64,000 nt of DNA from Bacteroidales bacterium (lineage in GTDB: Bacteria; Bacteroidota; Bacteroidia; Bacteroidales; UBA3663). Of this stretch, positions 27,198 through 35,019 are shown piece by piece. The position numbers and the translations under genes were made by a program. The stretch lies in the NCBI GenBank assembly GCA_017618715.1, contig JAFZTS010000031.1, positions 44,938 through 108,937 on the forward strand. Direction: 5' to 3'. Position 1 is the stretch's first letter. Every line of letters starts with the position of its first letter. The notes beneath the pieces are model-generated. The model searched no databases and was not told the DNA's origin. It was given only the letters and a program-made list of their open reading frames with translations.

Positions 27198-28607
27198 TTA
27201 GTATGACCATTCCCAATTCTTGAAACTGATACCTTTCTTGGAAGGCTTGCGGTAGAGTAGGTCGTAAGATAGTGTGACACCAACGCGGGTGGGGCCGATC
27301 CAATTCCAACGGTACTGACGCTTCTTGAAAAGTTCGGCTGAGAGTGTCCACTTGTAATAGTAGAGATGGTCTTGTTCCGTCGGGACAACCGGGCACTCAT
27401 ATTGGAATGGGTCGTACTTGGTCCAAAAGTAACCGAACTGTGCGCCGAACTCCAGACGCCAATGACCATTCTTGCTGAGCGGCATTACATAACCCAAGCC
27501 AAGACCGCCACCAAAACCTTCGCCAATCCATCCACGATTGGCATCGAAGCAAAGACAGTAGATGCCTCCGTTGGCATAGGCTTGCAAATACCATCCTTGA
27601 TAGGCTGCTCCGTTGCCATATCCGCGCTCGCGAACATCTCCATTGCGGAAATAATATCGTGTCTCGAGCTGGTAGTTGTGAATCTGGAAGTATTTGTGAT
27701 CCCAGTAGTGCTGCCACCAAGGGAAGTCGAAACTGGCACCATAGGTGAAATGTCCGTGCAGTGGATAATACTCGATAGCGACATTGGGAATCGGACACCA
27801 GCGGTCATAACCAGGTACGTAGGCGAAGTCGAAAAGGAGATTGGTCTTGACGGAGAGCAGCTCGCGACGAGGAATCTTGTGCCGTTGGGACATAACAGGA
27901 TAAAGATCCGGCACCTTTATTTCCGGTTTCTCGAAGATTAATGGATGTATGGGCTTTAGTTCTTCAGCAGTCAAGTCGAAATTTTTGCGGAAGATCAGGA
28001 CCACTCGAGCTGCACGCATCGCTGGGAAATACTGTCTGAGAAGGCGGTACCATAGGCGTTTGCCATCTATCATCATCAGTTCGGCCTTAAGGTTCTTCTG
28101 ATCGCTGTCGATATACTTGTTGACGATGGCTGCCACACGGTCGTAGTCCTTGTCATTATTCTCCTTCATCATACGAAGCAAATAGATATAGTCCTCGGGA
28201 ACCTCGAAGGTCCTGATTGGAGCGTACATGGAGAAGTTGCTGTTGTCGTTGATGATCTGGAGCAGTGAATTCAAACGGCGCTCCGACAGGATTTTGTTCC
28301 AAGAATATGGCCCTTCAGGTGAGGCAGCGCCTCGGATGTTCATTATGTCAAGTCGGTAGTTGAGATTGTTGAAACGTGGAAGGATATCTTCTGTCAATTC
28401 CTTTCGGATCTCAGAATGCTTGCCGATGATGTATTGGTTAACGGGGAATACAACATTGCGTGAGATTTCATAAAACAATGAATCGGTTACCTCGAGCTCA
28501 GGGGCATTGGCTTCAAGGATGATCACATACGGATAATCCTTGATATCTGCTGATGTTACAGTCACCAGCATCATAAGAAGAAGTATGGTCGAAAATTTCT
28601 TCAACAT
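27198..28607 (-). CDS. DUF3575-type outer membrane protein, 469 aa
   Basis: First gene of the operon. A signal peptide covers residues 1-20 (LLLMMLVTVTSA). Residues about 20-240 have an OmpA-like flavour: NVVFPVNQYII, then RLDIMNIRGAASPEG and NKILSERRLNSL resemble the RGxASPEG...N..LS..RA peptidoglycan-binding pattern. The C-terminal half (LLSVKTNLLFDFAYVPG, then VAIEYYPLHGHFTYG and WW) is the DUF3575 beta-barrel signature, ending in aromatic-rich strands and WEWSY. It probably spans the outer membrane and touches the cell wall, providing a platform for the fimbria. Placement at the head of the cluster, before DUF5119 and fimbrillins, is a recurring Bacteroidales arrangement. Confidence 0.8.
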   Translation of the reverse strand: MLKKFSTILLLMMLVTVTSADIKDYPYVIILEANAPELEVTDSLFYEISRNVVFPVNQYIIGKHSEIRKELTEDILPRFNNLNYRLDIMNIRGAASPEGPYSWNKILSERRLNSLLQIINDNSNFSMYAPIRTFEVPEDYIYLLRMMKENNDKDYDRVAAIVNKYIDSDQKNLKAELMMIDGKRLWYRLLRQYFPAMRAARVVLIFRKNFDLTAEELKPIHPLIFEKPEIKVPDLYPVMSQRHKIPRRELLSVKTNLLFDFAYVPGYDRWCPIPNVAIEYYPLHGHFTYGASFDFPWWQHYWDHKYFQIHNYQLETRYYFRNGDVRERGYGNGAAYQGWYLQAYANGGIYCLCFDANRGWIGEGFGGGLGLGYVMPLSKNGHWRLEFGAQFGYFWTKYDPFQYECPVVPTEQDHLYYYKWTLSAELFKKRQYRWNWIGPTRVGVTLSYDLLYRKPSKKGISFKNWEWSY

Positions 28608-28722
28608 TATATGTAGTCCTTTCGCGCGCGCGTAATTTAATAATAACGCTTCAAGATTCAGCGTTCCTTCATTGGTAAATCAATTAGCCTAATACTTGAG
28701 GGACGTTCGGTATAGGTTTGTT

Positions 28723-28741
28723 TGGTTGATAAAATCAACCA
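28723..28741. promoter_or_regulatory. Leader hairpin of fimbrial operon
   Basis: TGGTTGAT and ATCAACCA are perfect 8-base arms around AAA. It lies between the putative promoter and the first gene, about 115 bases from the start codon, so it would form in the untranslated leader. Confidence 0.5.
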
Positions 28742-28805
28742 TTTGAAAATTATCTTAGTAATATTTGGAATACCGTTTGGGATAATTTTTATATTTTTTC
28801 GGGGG

Positions 28806-28840
28806 CAAATATAATAAATTTATTTATATATTCACTCAAA
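28806..28840 (-). promoter_or_regulatory. Probable promoter of fimbrial operon
   Basis: On the minus strand TATATTTG at 28813-28806 matches the Bacteroidetes -7 consensus TAnnTTTG. A TTTG at 28840-28837 could be the -33 element but the spacing is 23, longer than the usual 19-21, so the match is imperfect. Confidence 0.45.
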
Positions 28841-29006
28841 ATACAATAAAAAAATACTAAAAAAGTAATCTAAGGCGTATTTTATCTTATTTTTTGATGA
28901 ATTTGAAGCTTTTTTTGTAGTTTTTCATAGTTTTGGTAGTAATAAAGAGAGAATCAAGACCAACTCTATCTTGGTCGATAGTGTACGATGAAGGCATGTG
29001 TTTCTT

Positions 29007-30485
29007 TTACTTGATTACACAGTCGGTCATGATAAAGCCGAGGACATCCTGAACCTTGAGATCACGGTCACGGGTGTTGGCTTCGAGATGAGAGATGGAG
29101 AGATCCTCGATGGGACTCTCGGGTAGTCCTTTTAAGAGCATCAGTTCCTTGCACGATTCGACGAGCACCTGATCCATCGTGATTCGACGGAAGACGGGGG
29201 TTAGGGGAGTGATGTCGCGCACAGGCAGTCGATTGGCGAGTTCGCCTACATACATCGTAGAGCCGAGCATGTCGAAGTAGAAGGCTCGTCCAGGATTGAG
29301 CATACGGATGCGTCGGAATGATAGGTCTTCGCCGCCACCACCTCGATTGCGTCGTGACTTGAAATAGAAGCCATTGTTGGGCGAAGTGAAGACACAATCG
29401 TGCATATATACCTTGCGGATCATGCCAGCTGTTTCGGAACCAAACGTAACACCTCCAGGGCCGCGTTCAGCCAGGCAATAACGGATGACGACATTTTCGG
29501 TGGAACGATTCACGCGCAATCCGTCCTCGGCACGTCCTGCCTTAAGTGTGAAACAGTCGTCGCCGCAAGCCAACGTGCAGTATTCGATGAGTACATTGCT
29601 GGTCGATTCGATGTCGATGCCATCGGTGCGACCACCATAACTGTTGACAGCACAGCCGCGAATGATGACCGAGTCACAATAGACGGGAGTGATGTTCCAA
29701 AAGAGAGGTTCCTCGAACTCCACGCCTTCGAGCAATACGTTCGAGCATTGCACAGGAGCGAAGAACATGGGCAGGAAGATACAGTGGGCATTGAGTTGGA
29801 GAAGCGAGTCGTTGGCAAGCAGTTTAGGGCCAAGAACTGTGGTAGGCAGGGATTTACCGTCGAAAATACGTTCCTCGACAGGACTATTCAGGTTAATGAA
29901 GTCCTCCACGACAAGCCCATCCATGCGATTTGCATAAATCTCGTTTTCCTTACCAGGACCGATGAGACGAGATAGAGGCTTGCCATCGGTATCGAAACCT
30001 GCACCAGTCACGGCAATGTTACGGGCTCCATGGGCATAGATCAACGCGCCGAGGGAATAGAGTTCCACACCCTCGTTGCGAGTGAAGACAGCCGGAAGAT
30101 AGTCTTCGACACGATTGGAGAAGCGGATGCTGGCTCCTGCTTCAAGATGCAGGTCGATATCGTCACGCAAAGTGATTCGCCCTGATGTCCATTCGCCTTT
30201 AGGAATGATGACGTGACCGCCACCGCGCTTCGCCAACTGATCGATGGCCTTTTGGATGTTGCCCTTTGTCTTTTGGATGCTGAGTGTGCGCTCGGGAAAT
30301 ACGGGACGCTGGAGCTGCGGCATACCTTCGAAGGTCGCACCGATGGGAGCAATGACGGAAGGACACACTTTGGCTCCTACTGCATCGGCCGTAGGTATTT
30401 GTTCGGTGACTTGAGCCTGTGACTGGGATGTGCTGAAGAATGTGAGAGCCAGAAGGGTTAGGAGGGGAAATGTACGGTGTGTCAT
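29007..30485 (-). CDS. GH28-family polygalacturonase-like protein, 492 aa
   Basis: Signal peptide residues 1-24 (LLALTFFSTSQSQAQ). Right-handed beta-helix glycoside hydrolase of family 28, which cleaves galacturonan or related pectic chains. Visible motifs: RTDGIDIEST (motif I Asp), CGDDCFTLKAG (the catalytic Asp pair), and FKSRRNRGGGG (substrate-binding basic motif). The third motif, normally GHG or HGG before a V-T-x-GSE block, reads RGPGGVTFGSET, so Pro343 takes the place of the conserved His. Activity may therefore be altered or lost. The gene sits 78 bases downstream of truA, with a short degenerate repeat between; it is not in a visible pectin locus. Confidence 0.85.
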   Translation of the reverse strand: MTHRTFPLLTLLALTFFSTSQSQAQVTEQIPTADAVGAKVCPSVIAPIGATFEGMPQLQRPVFPERTLSIQKTKGNIQKAIDQLAKRGGGHVIIPKGEWTSGRITLRDDIDLHLEAGASIRFSNRVEDYLPAVFTRNEGVELYSLGALIYAHGARNIAVTGAGFDTDGKPLSRLIGPGKENEIYANRMDGLVVEDFINLNSPVEERIFDGKSLPTTVLGPKLLANDSLLQLNAHCIFLPMFFAPVQCSNVLLEGVEFEEPLFWNITPVYCDSVIIRGCAVNSYGGRTDGIDIESTSNVLIEYCTLACGDDCFTLKAGRAEDGLRVNRSTENVVIRYCLAERGPGGVTFGSETAGMIRKVYMHDCVFTSPNNGFYFKSRRNRGGGGEDLSFRRIRMLNPGRAFYFDMLGSTMYVGELANRLPVRDITPLTPVFRRITMDQVLVESCKELMLLKGLPESPIEDLSISHLEANTRDRDLKVQDVLGFIMTDCVIK

Positions 30486-30497
30486 GGGTGGAGAGGT

Positions 30498-30555
30498 CGG
30501 GTTTTTCGGAGTAATCGGAGTACTCAGAATAATCGGAGTATTCCGAGTGATCGGA
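30498..30555. repeat. Degenerate ACTCCGATT/ACTCGGAAT short direct repeats
   Basis: Read on the minus strand the gap between truA and the GH28 gene is a run of roughly 10-base words such as ACTCGGAAT, ACTCCGATTA and TTCTGAGTACTCCGA. A run of the same words lies at 62769-62842 after the second susD-like gene. Confidence 0.65.
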
Positions 30556-30563
30556 GAGGTGAG

Positions 30564-31307
30564 TCAGAGAAAGATTTCCTGAGGATACTCGACATCTTCG
30601 AGAAAGAGGCCGGAGGCGGGGACGCTGTCGCCAGCCGAGCAGCGGTTTTTCTTTTCGATGGTTTCACAGAACTGAGCAACCGACAGGCGGCCACGTCCCA
30701 CGTCGATGAGCGTGCCGACAATGGCGCGTACCATGTTGCGCAAGAAACGGTCGGCCTTGATGCAGAAGACAAGGCCGTCGGTGGTACGATCCCAATGGGC
30801 GTGCATGATGCGACAGTTGTTGGTCTTGACGTCGGTGTGGAGCTTGGCGAACGAAGTGAAGTCGATATAGTCGAAGAGTCGTGCTGCGGCTTCGTTCATC
30901 AGATCGACATCGAGCGTACGATAGGTGCGCATCGTGTAGAGGTGGTCGAAAGGCGATTTTCGTGTGGTGATGTAGTAACGATATGTGCGGCTGAGGGCAC
31001 TGAACCGAGCATGAGCATCGTCGGTGACGGGCACAATGCGAAGAATGGCGATGTCGGAAGGGAGTAGGCCGTTAAGTTTGAAGGTGAGTTGTTCGCAATC
31101 AACTTCGTAATCGATGTCGAAATGTGCCACCATAAGTCGTGCATGAACACCCGTATCAGTGCGTCCGGCACCTACGATAAAGAGCTCTCGCCGCGTGAGC
31201 AGCGAGAGCTTTTGTTCGATGGTCTCCTGGACGGTCACACAGTTGGGTTGTGTCTGCCATCCATGGTAGGAGGTGCCATCGTATTGCAAATAGATGAAAT
31301 ATCTCAT
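30564..31307 (-). CDS. truA: tRNA pseudouridine(38-40) synthase TruA
   Basis: Isomerises uridine to pseudouridine at positions 38-40 of tRNA anticodon arms. At 247 aa it has normal length. Motifs: RYFIYLQYDGTSYHGWQ at the N-terminus, GAGRTDTGVHA with the catalytic Asp at residue 51, SRTYRYYI, and RFLRNMVRAIVGTLIDVGRG near the C-terminus. Its ATG overlaps the galK stop (ATGA), so translation is probably coupled to galK although the functions are unrelated. Confidence 0.95.
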   Translation of the reverse strand: MRYFIYLQYDGTSYHGWQTQPNCVTVQETIEQKLSLLTRRELFIVGAGRTDTGVHARLMVAHFDIDYEVDCEQLTFKLNGLLPSDIAILRIVPVTDDAHARFSALSRTYRYYITTRKSPFDHLYTMRTYRTLDVDLMNEAAARLFDYIDFTSFAKLHTDVKTNNCRIMHAHWDRTTDGLVFCIKADRFLRNMVRAIVGTLIDVGRGRLSVAQFCETIEKKNRCSAGDSVPASGLFLEDVEYPQEIFL

Positions 31308-32464
31308 GCGAGACGGCGTGAGCCATCACCAATGACAACGGGGATGACAACGGGCTTCTTACCATACTTCTCGGCGAAACGCTTCACAACGGTGGTGGTG
31401 AAGAGTTCGTAAAGGTTGTTGCGCACGAGGTTGATGGTGCAACCGCCGAAGCCACCGCCCATGATGCGAGAGCCGGTAACACCGCAGTCGAAGGCCACAT
31501 CGTTGAGGAAGTCGAGCTCTTCACAGCTTACCTCATAGTCGCGAGAGAGTCCATAGTGGGTTTCGTACATCTTCTGACCAACGGTCTCATAATCACCACG
31601 CTCCAGGGCATCGGAAACTGCCAATACGCGATCGACTTCGCCGAGGACGAACTTGGCACGCTTGATGTCAACGGGGTCACAAGTGTCCTTGACGGCCTCT
31701 AGATGATCCCATGTGCAGTCGCGCAGGGTTTGGGCCTTCAGCTCGGGGAACTTGGCATTGATGGCAGCAACGACATTCTCGCAGCTGCGACGGCGATCGT
31801 TGTAAGGGCTGCCTACGAGTTCGTGCTTTACACGGCTGTTGATGAGGACGAGGCGGTACTCCTTCGGGTTCCAGGGAAAGTACTGGAACTCACCGCTGCG
31901 GCAGTCGAGACGCATGAGGTTGCCTTTCTTGCCAAAGACGGATGCGAACTGGTCCATGATTCCGCAGTTTACGCCGATATATTTGTGTTCGGTAGCTTGG
32001 CCAACTTTGGCAAGCTCCATCTTCTCGATTTTATTGTCACCAAACTGATCGTTGATTGCGAATGCGAAAGTGCTTTCAAGGGCTGCACTCGACGACATGC
32101 CGGCACCAAGAGGTACATCGCCTGCAAAGGCAGTGTCGAATCCTTGCACATCAACGCCACGTGCCATCATTTCACGTGCTACACCAAAGACATAGCGGAA
32201 GTGGCTGGCATGAGGACCTGCGGGATCGTCGATTGAGAATTCGTCATAGTCCTTGAGGTCAGCACTGTAGGCGCGGATCACGCGGGTCCCATTGGGACGG
32301 AATGCACAGATCATGCCCTGCTCTACGGCACCTGGAAATACGAAGCCTCCATTGTAGTCGGTGTGCTCACCGATAAGGTTAATACGGCCTGGAGAAGCGT
32401 AAATTGCTGTTGCATTGCCTCCAAGATGCTTGGTGAATTTCTCGAGAATAGTTTGACTGTCCAT
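31304..32464 (-). CDS. galK: Galactokinase
   Basis: Phosphorylates alpha-D-galactose at C1 in the Leloir pathway. GHMP-kinase motifs are intact: signature GRINLIGEHTDYNGG near residue 30, ATP-binding loop PLGAGMSSSAALE, the Asp in CGIMDQFASVFG, and C-terminal GGGFGGCT. The frame is open further upstream, but MDSQTILEKFTKHLGG at 32464 matches the family N-terminus and follows a terminator-like hairpin, giving 386 aa. galM lies upstream on the same strand; galT and galE are not in the window. Confidence 0.95.
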   Translation of the reverse strand: MDSQTILEKFTKHLGGNATAIYASPGRINLIGEHTDYNGGFVFPGAVEQGMICAFRPNGTRVIRAYSADLKDYDEFSIDDPAGPHASHFRYVFGVAREMMARGVDVQGFDTAFAGDVPLGAGMSSSAALESTFAFAINDQFGDNKIEKMELAKVGQATEHKYIGVNCGIMDQFASVFGKKGNLMRLDCRSGEFQYFPWNPKEYRLVLINSRVKHELVGSPYNDRRRSCENVVAAINAKFPELKAQTLRDCTWDHLEAVKDTCDPVDIKRAKFVLGEVDRVLAVSDALERGDYETVGQKMYETHYGLSRDYEVSCEELDFLNDVAFDCGVTGSRIMGGGFGGCTINLVRNNLYELFTTTVVKRFAEKYGKKPVVIPVVIGDGSRRLA

Positions 32465-32510
32465 GATATTAAAATGTTTTAAATGGAACAAAAAGAGGTT
32501 ATTTGGATGT

Positions 32511-32537
32511 AGAAAAGGGCACACAATAAGTGTGCCC
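32511..32537 (-). terminator. Terminator or attenuator before galK
   Basis: On the minus strand GGGCACAC-TTATT-GTGTGCCC is followed by TTTTCT. It lies 12 bases after the stop of the 40-aa gene and 46 bases before galK, with no clear promoter between, so it may act as a partial terminator lowering galK expression. Confidence 0.7.
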
Positions 32538-32549
32538 CTTAAACGGAGT

Positions 32550-32672
32550 TTAGTCCTTCTTTGCAAGATATGCTGCCATAGCGGCTGCATTAGCCTTCTG
32601 CTCCTTGGATGCCTTGTTGAAAGGCGTGTGGAAGCCGAAGATCTTCCTGCGCTTCTTTTCAGATTTTGCCAT
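32550..32672 (-). CDS. Small basic protein, 40 aa
   Basis: ATG at 32672 to TAA at 32550 encodes MAKSEKKRRKIFGFHTPF followed by NKASKEQKANAAAMAAYLAKKD. It is strongly basic, with a Lys/Arg-rich start and an Ala/Lys-rich helix, as in small nucleic-acid- or ribosome-binding proteins. It has an A/T-rich leader (TTAACAAAAATG) typical of Bacteroidetes starts and its own downstream hairpin with T-run. It lies between galM and galK on the same strand. I do not recognise a named family; the compact composition, clean start and terminator argue that it is a real gene rather than chance. Confidence 0.65.
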   Translation of the reverse strand: MAKSEKKRRKIFGFHTPFNKASKEQKANAAAMAAYLAKKD

Positions 32673-32762
32673 TTTTGTTAATTAATTATTATTTGTTGAT
32701 AATTGATCTCTTCTAGATGTTCTAGAAACTCTGGGTTTTCCAGAGGTTCCAGGCTTGCTAGA

Positions 32763-33836
32763 TTATTTGGTTGAGAAGGCGTAGATGGTGAGCTGGTGAT
32801 AAACTTCGCCAGGAGCCAAAGTTGCTTGCTCGAACTGAGGCTTGTTTGGGGAGTCGGGATGATGCTGTGACTCGAAGCAGATACCTGAACGACGTGGGAA
32901 AGCACAGCCGTGTTTGCCCTCGAAGCCAGTGAGGAAGTTGCCGGTATATACTTGGATACCAGGTTCGGTAGTATAGGTCTTCATGACGCGGCCACTCTGG
33001 AGATCCTCAAAGACAGTAGCGAGGGTGAGTTCACCCGGTTTCTCTTGATTGATGGCGAACGAATGGTCGTAGCCGGAACCGTTGCGAATCTGCTCGTCGT
33101 CGGCATTGATGCGCTCACCTACGAGATGTGGAGTGCGGAAGTCGAATGGAGTGCCCTCTACGGGAGCCTTCTCGCCGAATGGGATGCTGACTTTGTCGAT
33201 AGGCAGGTAACGGTCGGCATTGACGGTGAGCATCTGTCCTTCAACGGTCGGGGTCACTTTCTGGATGCCTGCAAGGTTGAAATAGGAGTGATTGGTAAGA
33301 TTGCAGAGCGTCAACTTGTCGGTGGTAGCCTTATAGTCGAGACGTACCTCGTTGTCGTCGGTCAGTTTGTAGCACATTTCAATCTTAAGTGTGCCTGGGA
33401 ATCCTTCTTCTCCATCAACACTGGTATAGCGGAGCACGAGGGTCTCGTCGTTGATCTGTTCAGCATCCCAAACGACCTTATGGTAGCCCTTGAGGCCGCC
33501 GTGCAGGCTATTGGGGCCATCGTTGAAGGCGAGCTGATATTCTACTCCACCGAGGGTGAATTTGGCACCAGAAATGCGGTTGCCATAGCGACCGATGGCA
33601 GCACCCAATGTAGGCTCTGGACCATTTACCAATCCGTCGATGCTGTCCATGCCTAAAACGACATCGGCAAATTCGCCTTGACGATCAGGCATCATCAGTG
33701 AGACGATGGTACCTCCGTAGTTACATACACACATTTCTGCGCCCTTGTTGTTCTTGAGTACATAAAGGGCAGTCTTCTTGCCGTCAACGACTGACACGAA
33801 GCGCTCAGGATCGAGGCCTGCTTTTGTTGTTATCAT
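32763..33836 (-). CDS. galM: Aldose 1-epimerase (galactose mutarotase)
   Basis: Interconverts beta- and alpha-galactose so that galactokinase receives its substrate. Family motifs: YGGTIVSL, GRYGNRISGAKF, NDGPNSLHGG, LTNHSYFNLAG with the catalytic His, and ICFESQHHPDSPN with the catalytic Glu. The length, 357 aa, is normal and no signal peptide is seen, so it is cytoplasmic. A good promoter lies about 50 bases upstream. It precedes the 40-aa gene and galK in a small galactose-use cluster. Confidence 0.95.
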   Translation of the reverse strand: MITTKAGLDPERFVSVVDGKKTALYVLKNNKGAEMCVCNYGGTIVSLMMPDRQGEFADVVLGMDSIDGLVNGPEPTLGAAIGRYGNRISGAKFTLGGVEYQLAFNDGPNSLHGGLKGYHKVVWDAEQINDETLVLRYTSVDGEEGFPGTLKIEMCYKLTDDNEVRLDYKATTDKLTLCNLTNHSYFNLAGIQKVTPTVEGQMLTVNADRYLPIDKVSIPFGEKAPVEGTPFDFRTPHLVGERINADDEQIRNGSGYDHSFAINQEKPGELTLATVFEDLQSGRVMKTYTTEPGIQVYTGNFLTGFEGKHGCAFPRRSGICFESQHHPDSPNKPQFEQATLAPGEVYHQLTIYAFSTK

Positions 33837-33883
33837 GATGATTAATGTATTAAGAGTACTGTGAATGGACCTATTTTCGGCTG

Positions 33884-33915
33884 CAAAGATAATGCTTTTA
33901 TTTTAAATGTACAAA
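33884..33915 (-). promoter_or_regulatory. galM promoter
   Basis: Minus strand: TTTG (33915-33912), 20 bases, TATCTTTG (33891-33884), an exact match to the Bacteroidetes sigma-A-type consensus. The leader would be about 45 bases. Confidence 0.8.
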
Positions 33916-34034
33916 CTTAGTGCCCATTTTTTGCGGCAAAGACGTGTATTGATGAATTTTTGACAGTTGGACATTCGCATTTTCTTACAAAACCGATGTT
34001 TTGAGCAAATTGTTGTCGAAAGAACTAAATGGAT

Positions 34035-34065
34035 TTTGCCGATTCGTGGAAAAGCCTTATCTTTG
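34035..34065 (+). promoter_or_regulatory. fabD promoter
   Basis: TTTG (34035-34038), 19 bases, TATCTTTG (34058-34065). It lies downstream of an in-frame ATG at 34029 and so favours the later fabD start at 34107. Confidence 0.8.
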
Positions 34066-34106
34066 CAGAGATTTTGAATAAAAACTACTTTTTAATAATC
34101 AAGAAT

Positions 34107-35015
34107 ATGGCAAAAGCTTTCGTTTTCCCGGGACAGGGATCGCAGTTTGTAGGCATGGGTAAAAGCCTTTATGATGAAAATGAACAGGCCCGTCAACTTT
34201 TTGAACAGGCCAATGATATATTGGGTTTCCGCATCACCAATTTGATGTTCAATGGTACACCTGAGGACCTCGTGCAGACCAAGGTAACACAGCCTGCCGT
34301 GTTCCTCTGCTCAGTGATTCCCGCTATTGTGCGTGGTATCGAACCAGATATGGTAGCTGGTCATTCATTGGGCGAATTTTCGGCTTTGGTAGCTTCGGGA
34401 GCTCTTTCTTTCGAGGATGGCTTGAAGCTGGTGAGCAAGCGTGCTCAGGCGATGCAGAAATGCTGCGAGAAGGTGCCCGGCACGATGGCTGCAGTTCTGC
34501 AGCGAAATGTTGTGGTTAGTGATGAGCAGATTGAGGAAGTCTGTGCTTCGATTGATGGTGCTGTGGTGGCTGCCAACTTCAACTGCCCTGGCCAAGTAAT
34601 CATTTCGGGGGCAGTGGAGGCTGTAGAAGCCGCAGGTGCCAAGTTGATGGAGATGGGCGTGAAGCGTGTGGCTCCGCTCAAGGTGGGTGGCGCTTTCCAT
34701 TCGCCCCTCATGGAACCGGCACGCGCCGAACTTGCCGAGGCTATTGAATCGACCACGTTCAGCGCTCCCAGGTGCCCCATCTATCAGAATGTCGATGCAA
34801 CGGCTCACACTGATGCCGAGGAGATCAAGCAGAATCTCGTAAAGCAGCTTACCAGTCCAGTGCGCTGGACCAAGTCGGTGGAAGCCATGGTCGCAGCAGG
34901 AGCAACCGAATTCATCGAGTGTGGCCCTGGCAAGGTATTGCAGGGTCTTTGCTCGAAGATCAACAAGGAGGTGGCTGTCTCGTCGGCTACGCCGGATATG
35001 ATTCCAGAAGCGTGA
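34107..35015 (+). CDS. fabD: Malonyl-CoA:ACP transacylase FabD
   Basis: Transfers malonyl from CoA to acyl carrier protein to feed fatty-acid elongation. MAKAFVFPGQGSQFVGMGK is the family N-terminus; the active-site Ser is in AGHSLGEFSAL and the catalytic His in GGAFHSPLMEPA; GPGKVLQGL is near the C-terminus. Starting at 34107 gives 302 aa, the usual length, and puts the promoter upstream. It stands alone on the plus strand, divergent from galM and convergent with the ABC ATPase, 4 bases apart. Confidence 0.95.
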   Translation: MAKAFVFPGQGSQFVGMGKSLYDENEQARQLFEQANDILGFRITNLMFNGTPEDLVQTKVTQPAVFLCSVIPAIVRGIEPDMVAGHSLGEFSALVASGALSFEDGLKLVSKRAQAMQKCCEKVPGTMAAVLQRNVVVSDEQIEEVCASIDGAVVAANFNCPGQVIISGAVEAVEAAGAKLMEMGVKRVAPLKVGGAFHSPLMEPARAELAEAIESTTFSAPRCPIYQNVDATAHTDAEEIKQNLVKQLTSPVRWTKSVEAMVAAGATEFIECGPGKVLQGLCSKINKEVAVSSATPDMIPEA

Positions 35016-35019
35016 TTCT

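Larger units (their letters stand above)
28608..29006. other. 399-base AT-rich intergenic region before the fimbrial operon
   Basis: It holds the probable operon promoter at 28806-28840, a leader of about 190 bases, an 8-bp hairpin at 28723-28741, an alternating CG tract at 28623-28632 just upstream of the first start codon, and a weak hairpin (GACCAA/TTGGTC, 28958-28976) after the GH28 gene. No open frame worth calling was seen. Confidence 0.6.

Noticed and set aside
28723..28741. Recombinase site for promoter inversion
   Set aside because: Only one hairpin with a 3-base loop; no second inverted copy flanks the promoter and no invertase is in the window.
32465..32590. N-terminal extension of galK
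   Set aside because: It would run through the terminator hairpin and into the 3' end of the 40-aa gene; GalK homology begins at 32464.
34029..34106. Earlier start for fabD
   Set aside because: The promoter -33 and -7 boxes lie inside this extension and the family N-terminus begins at 34107.
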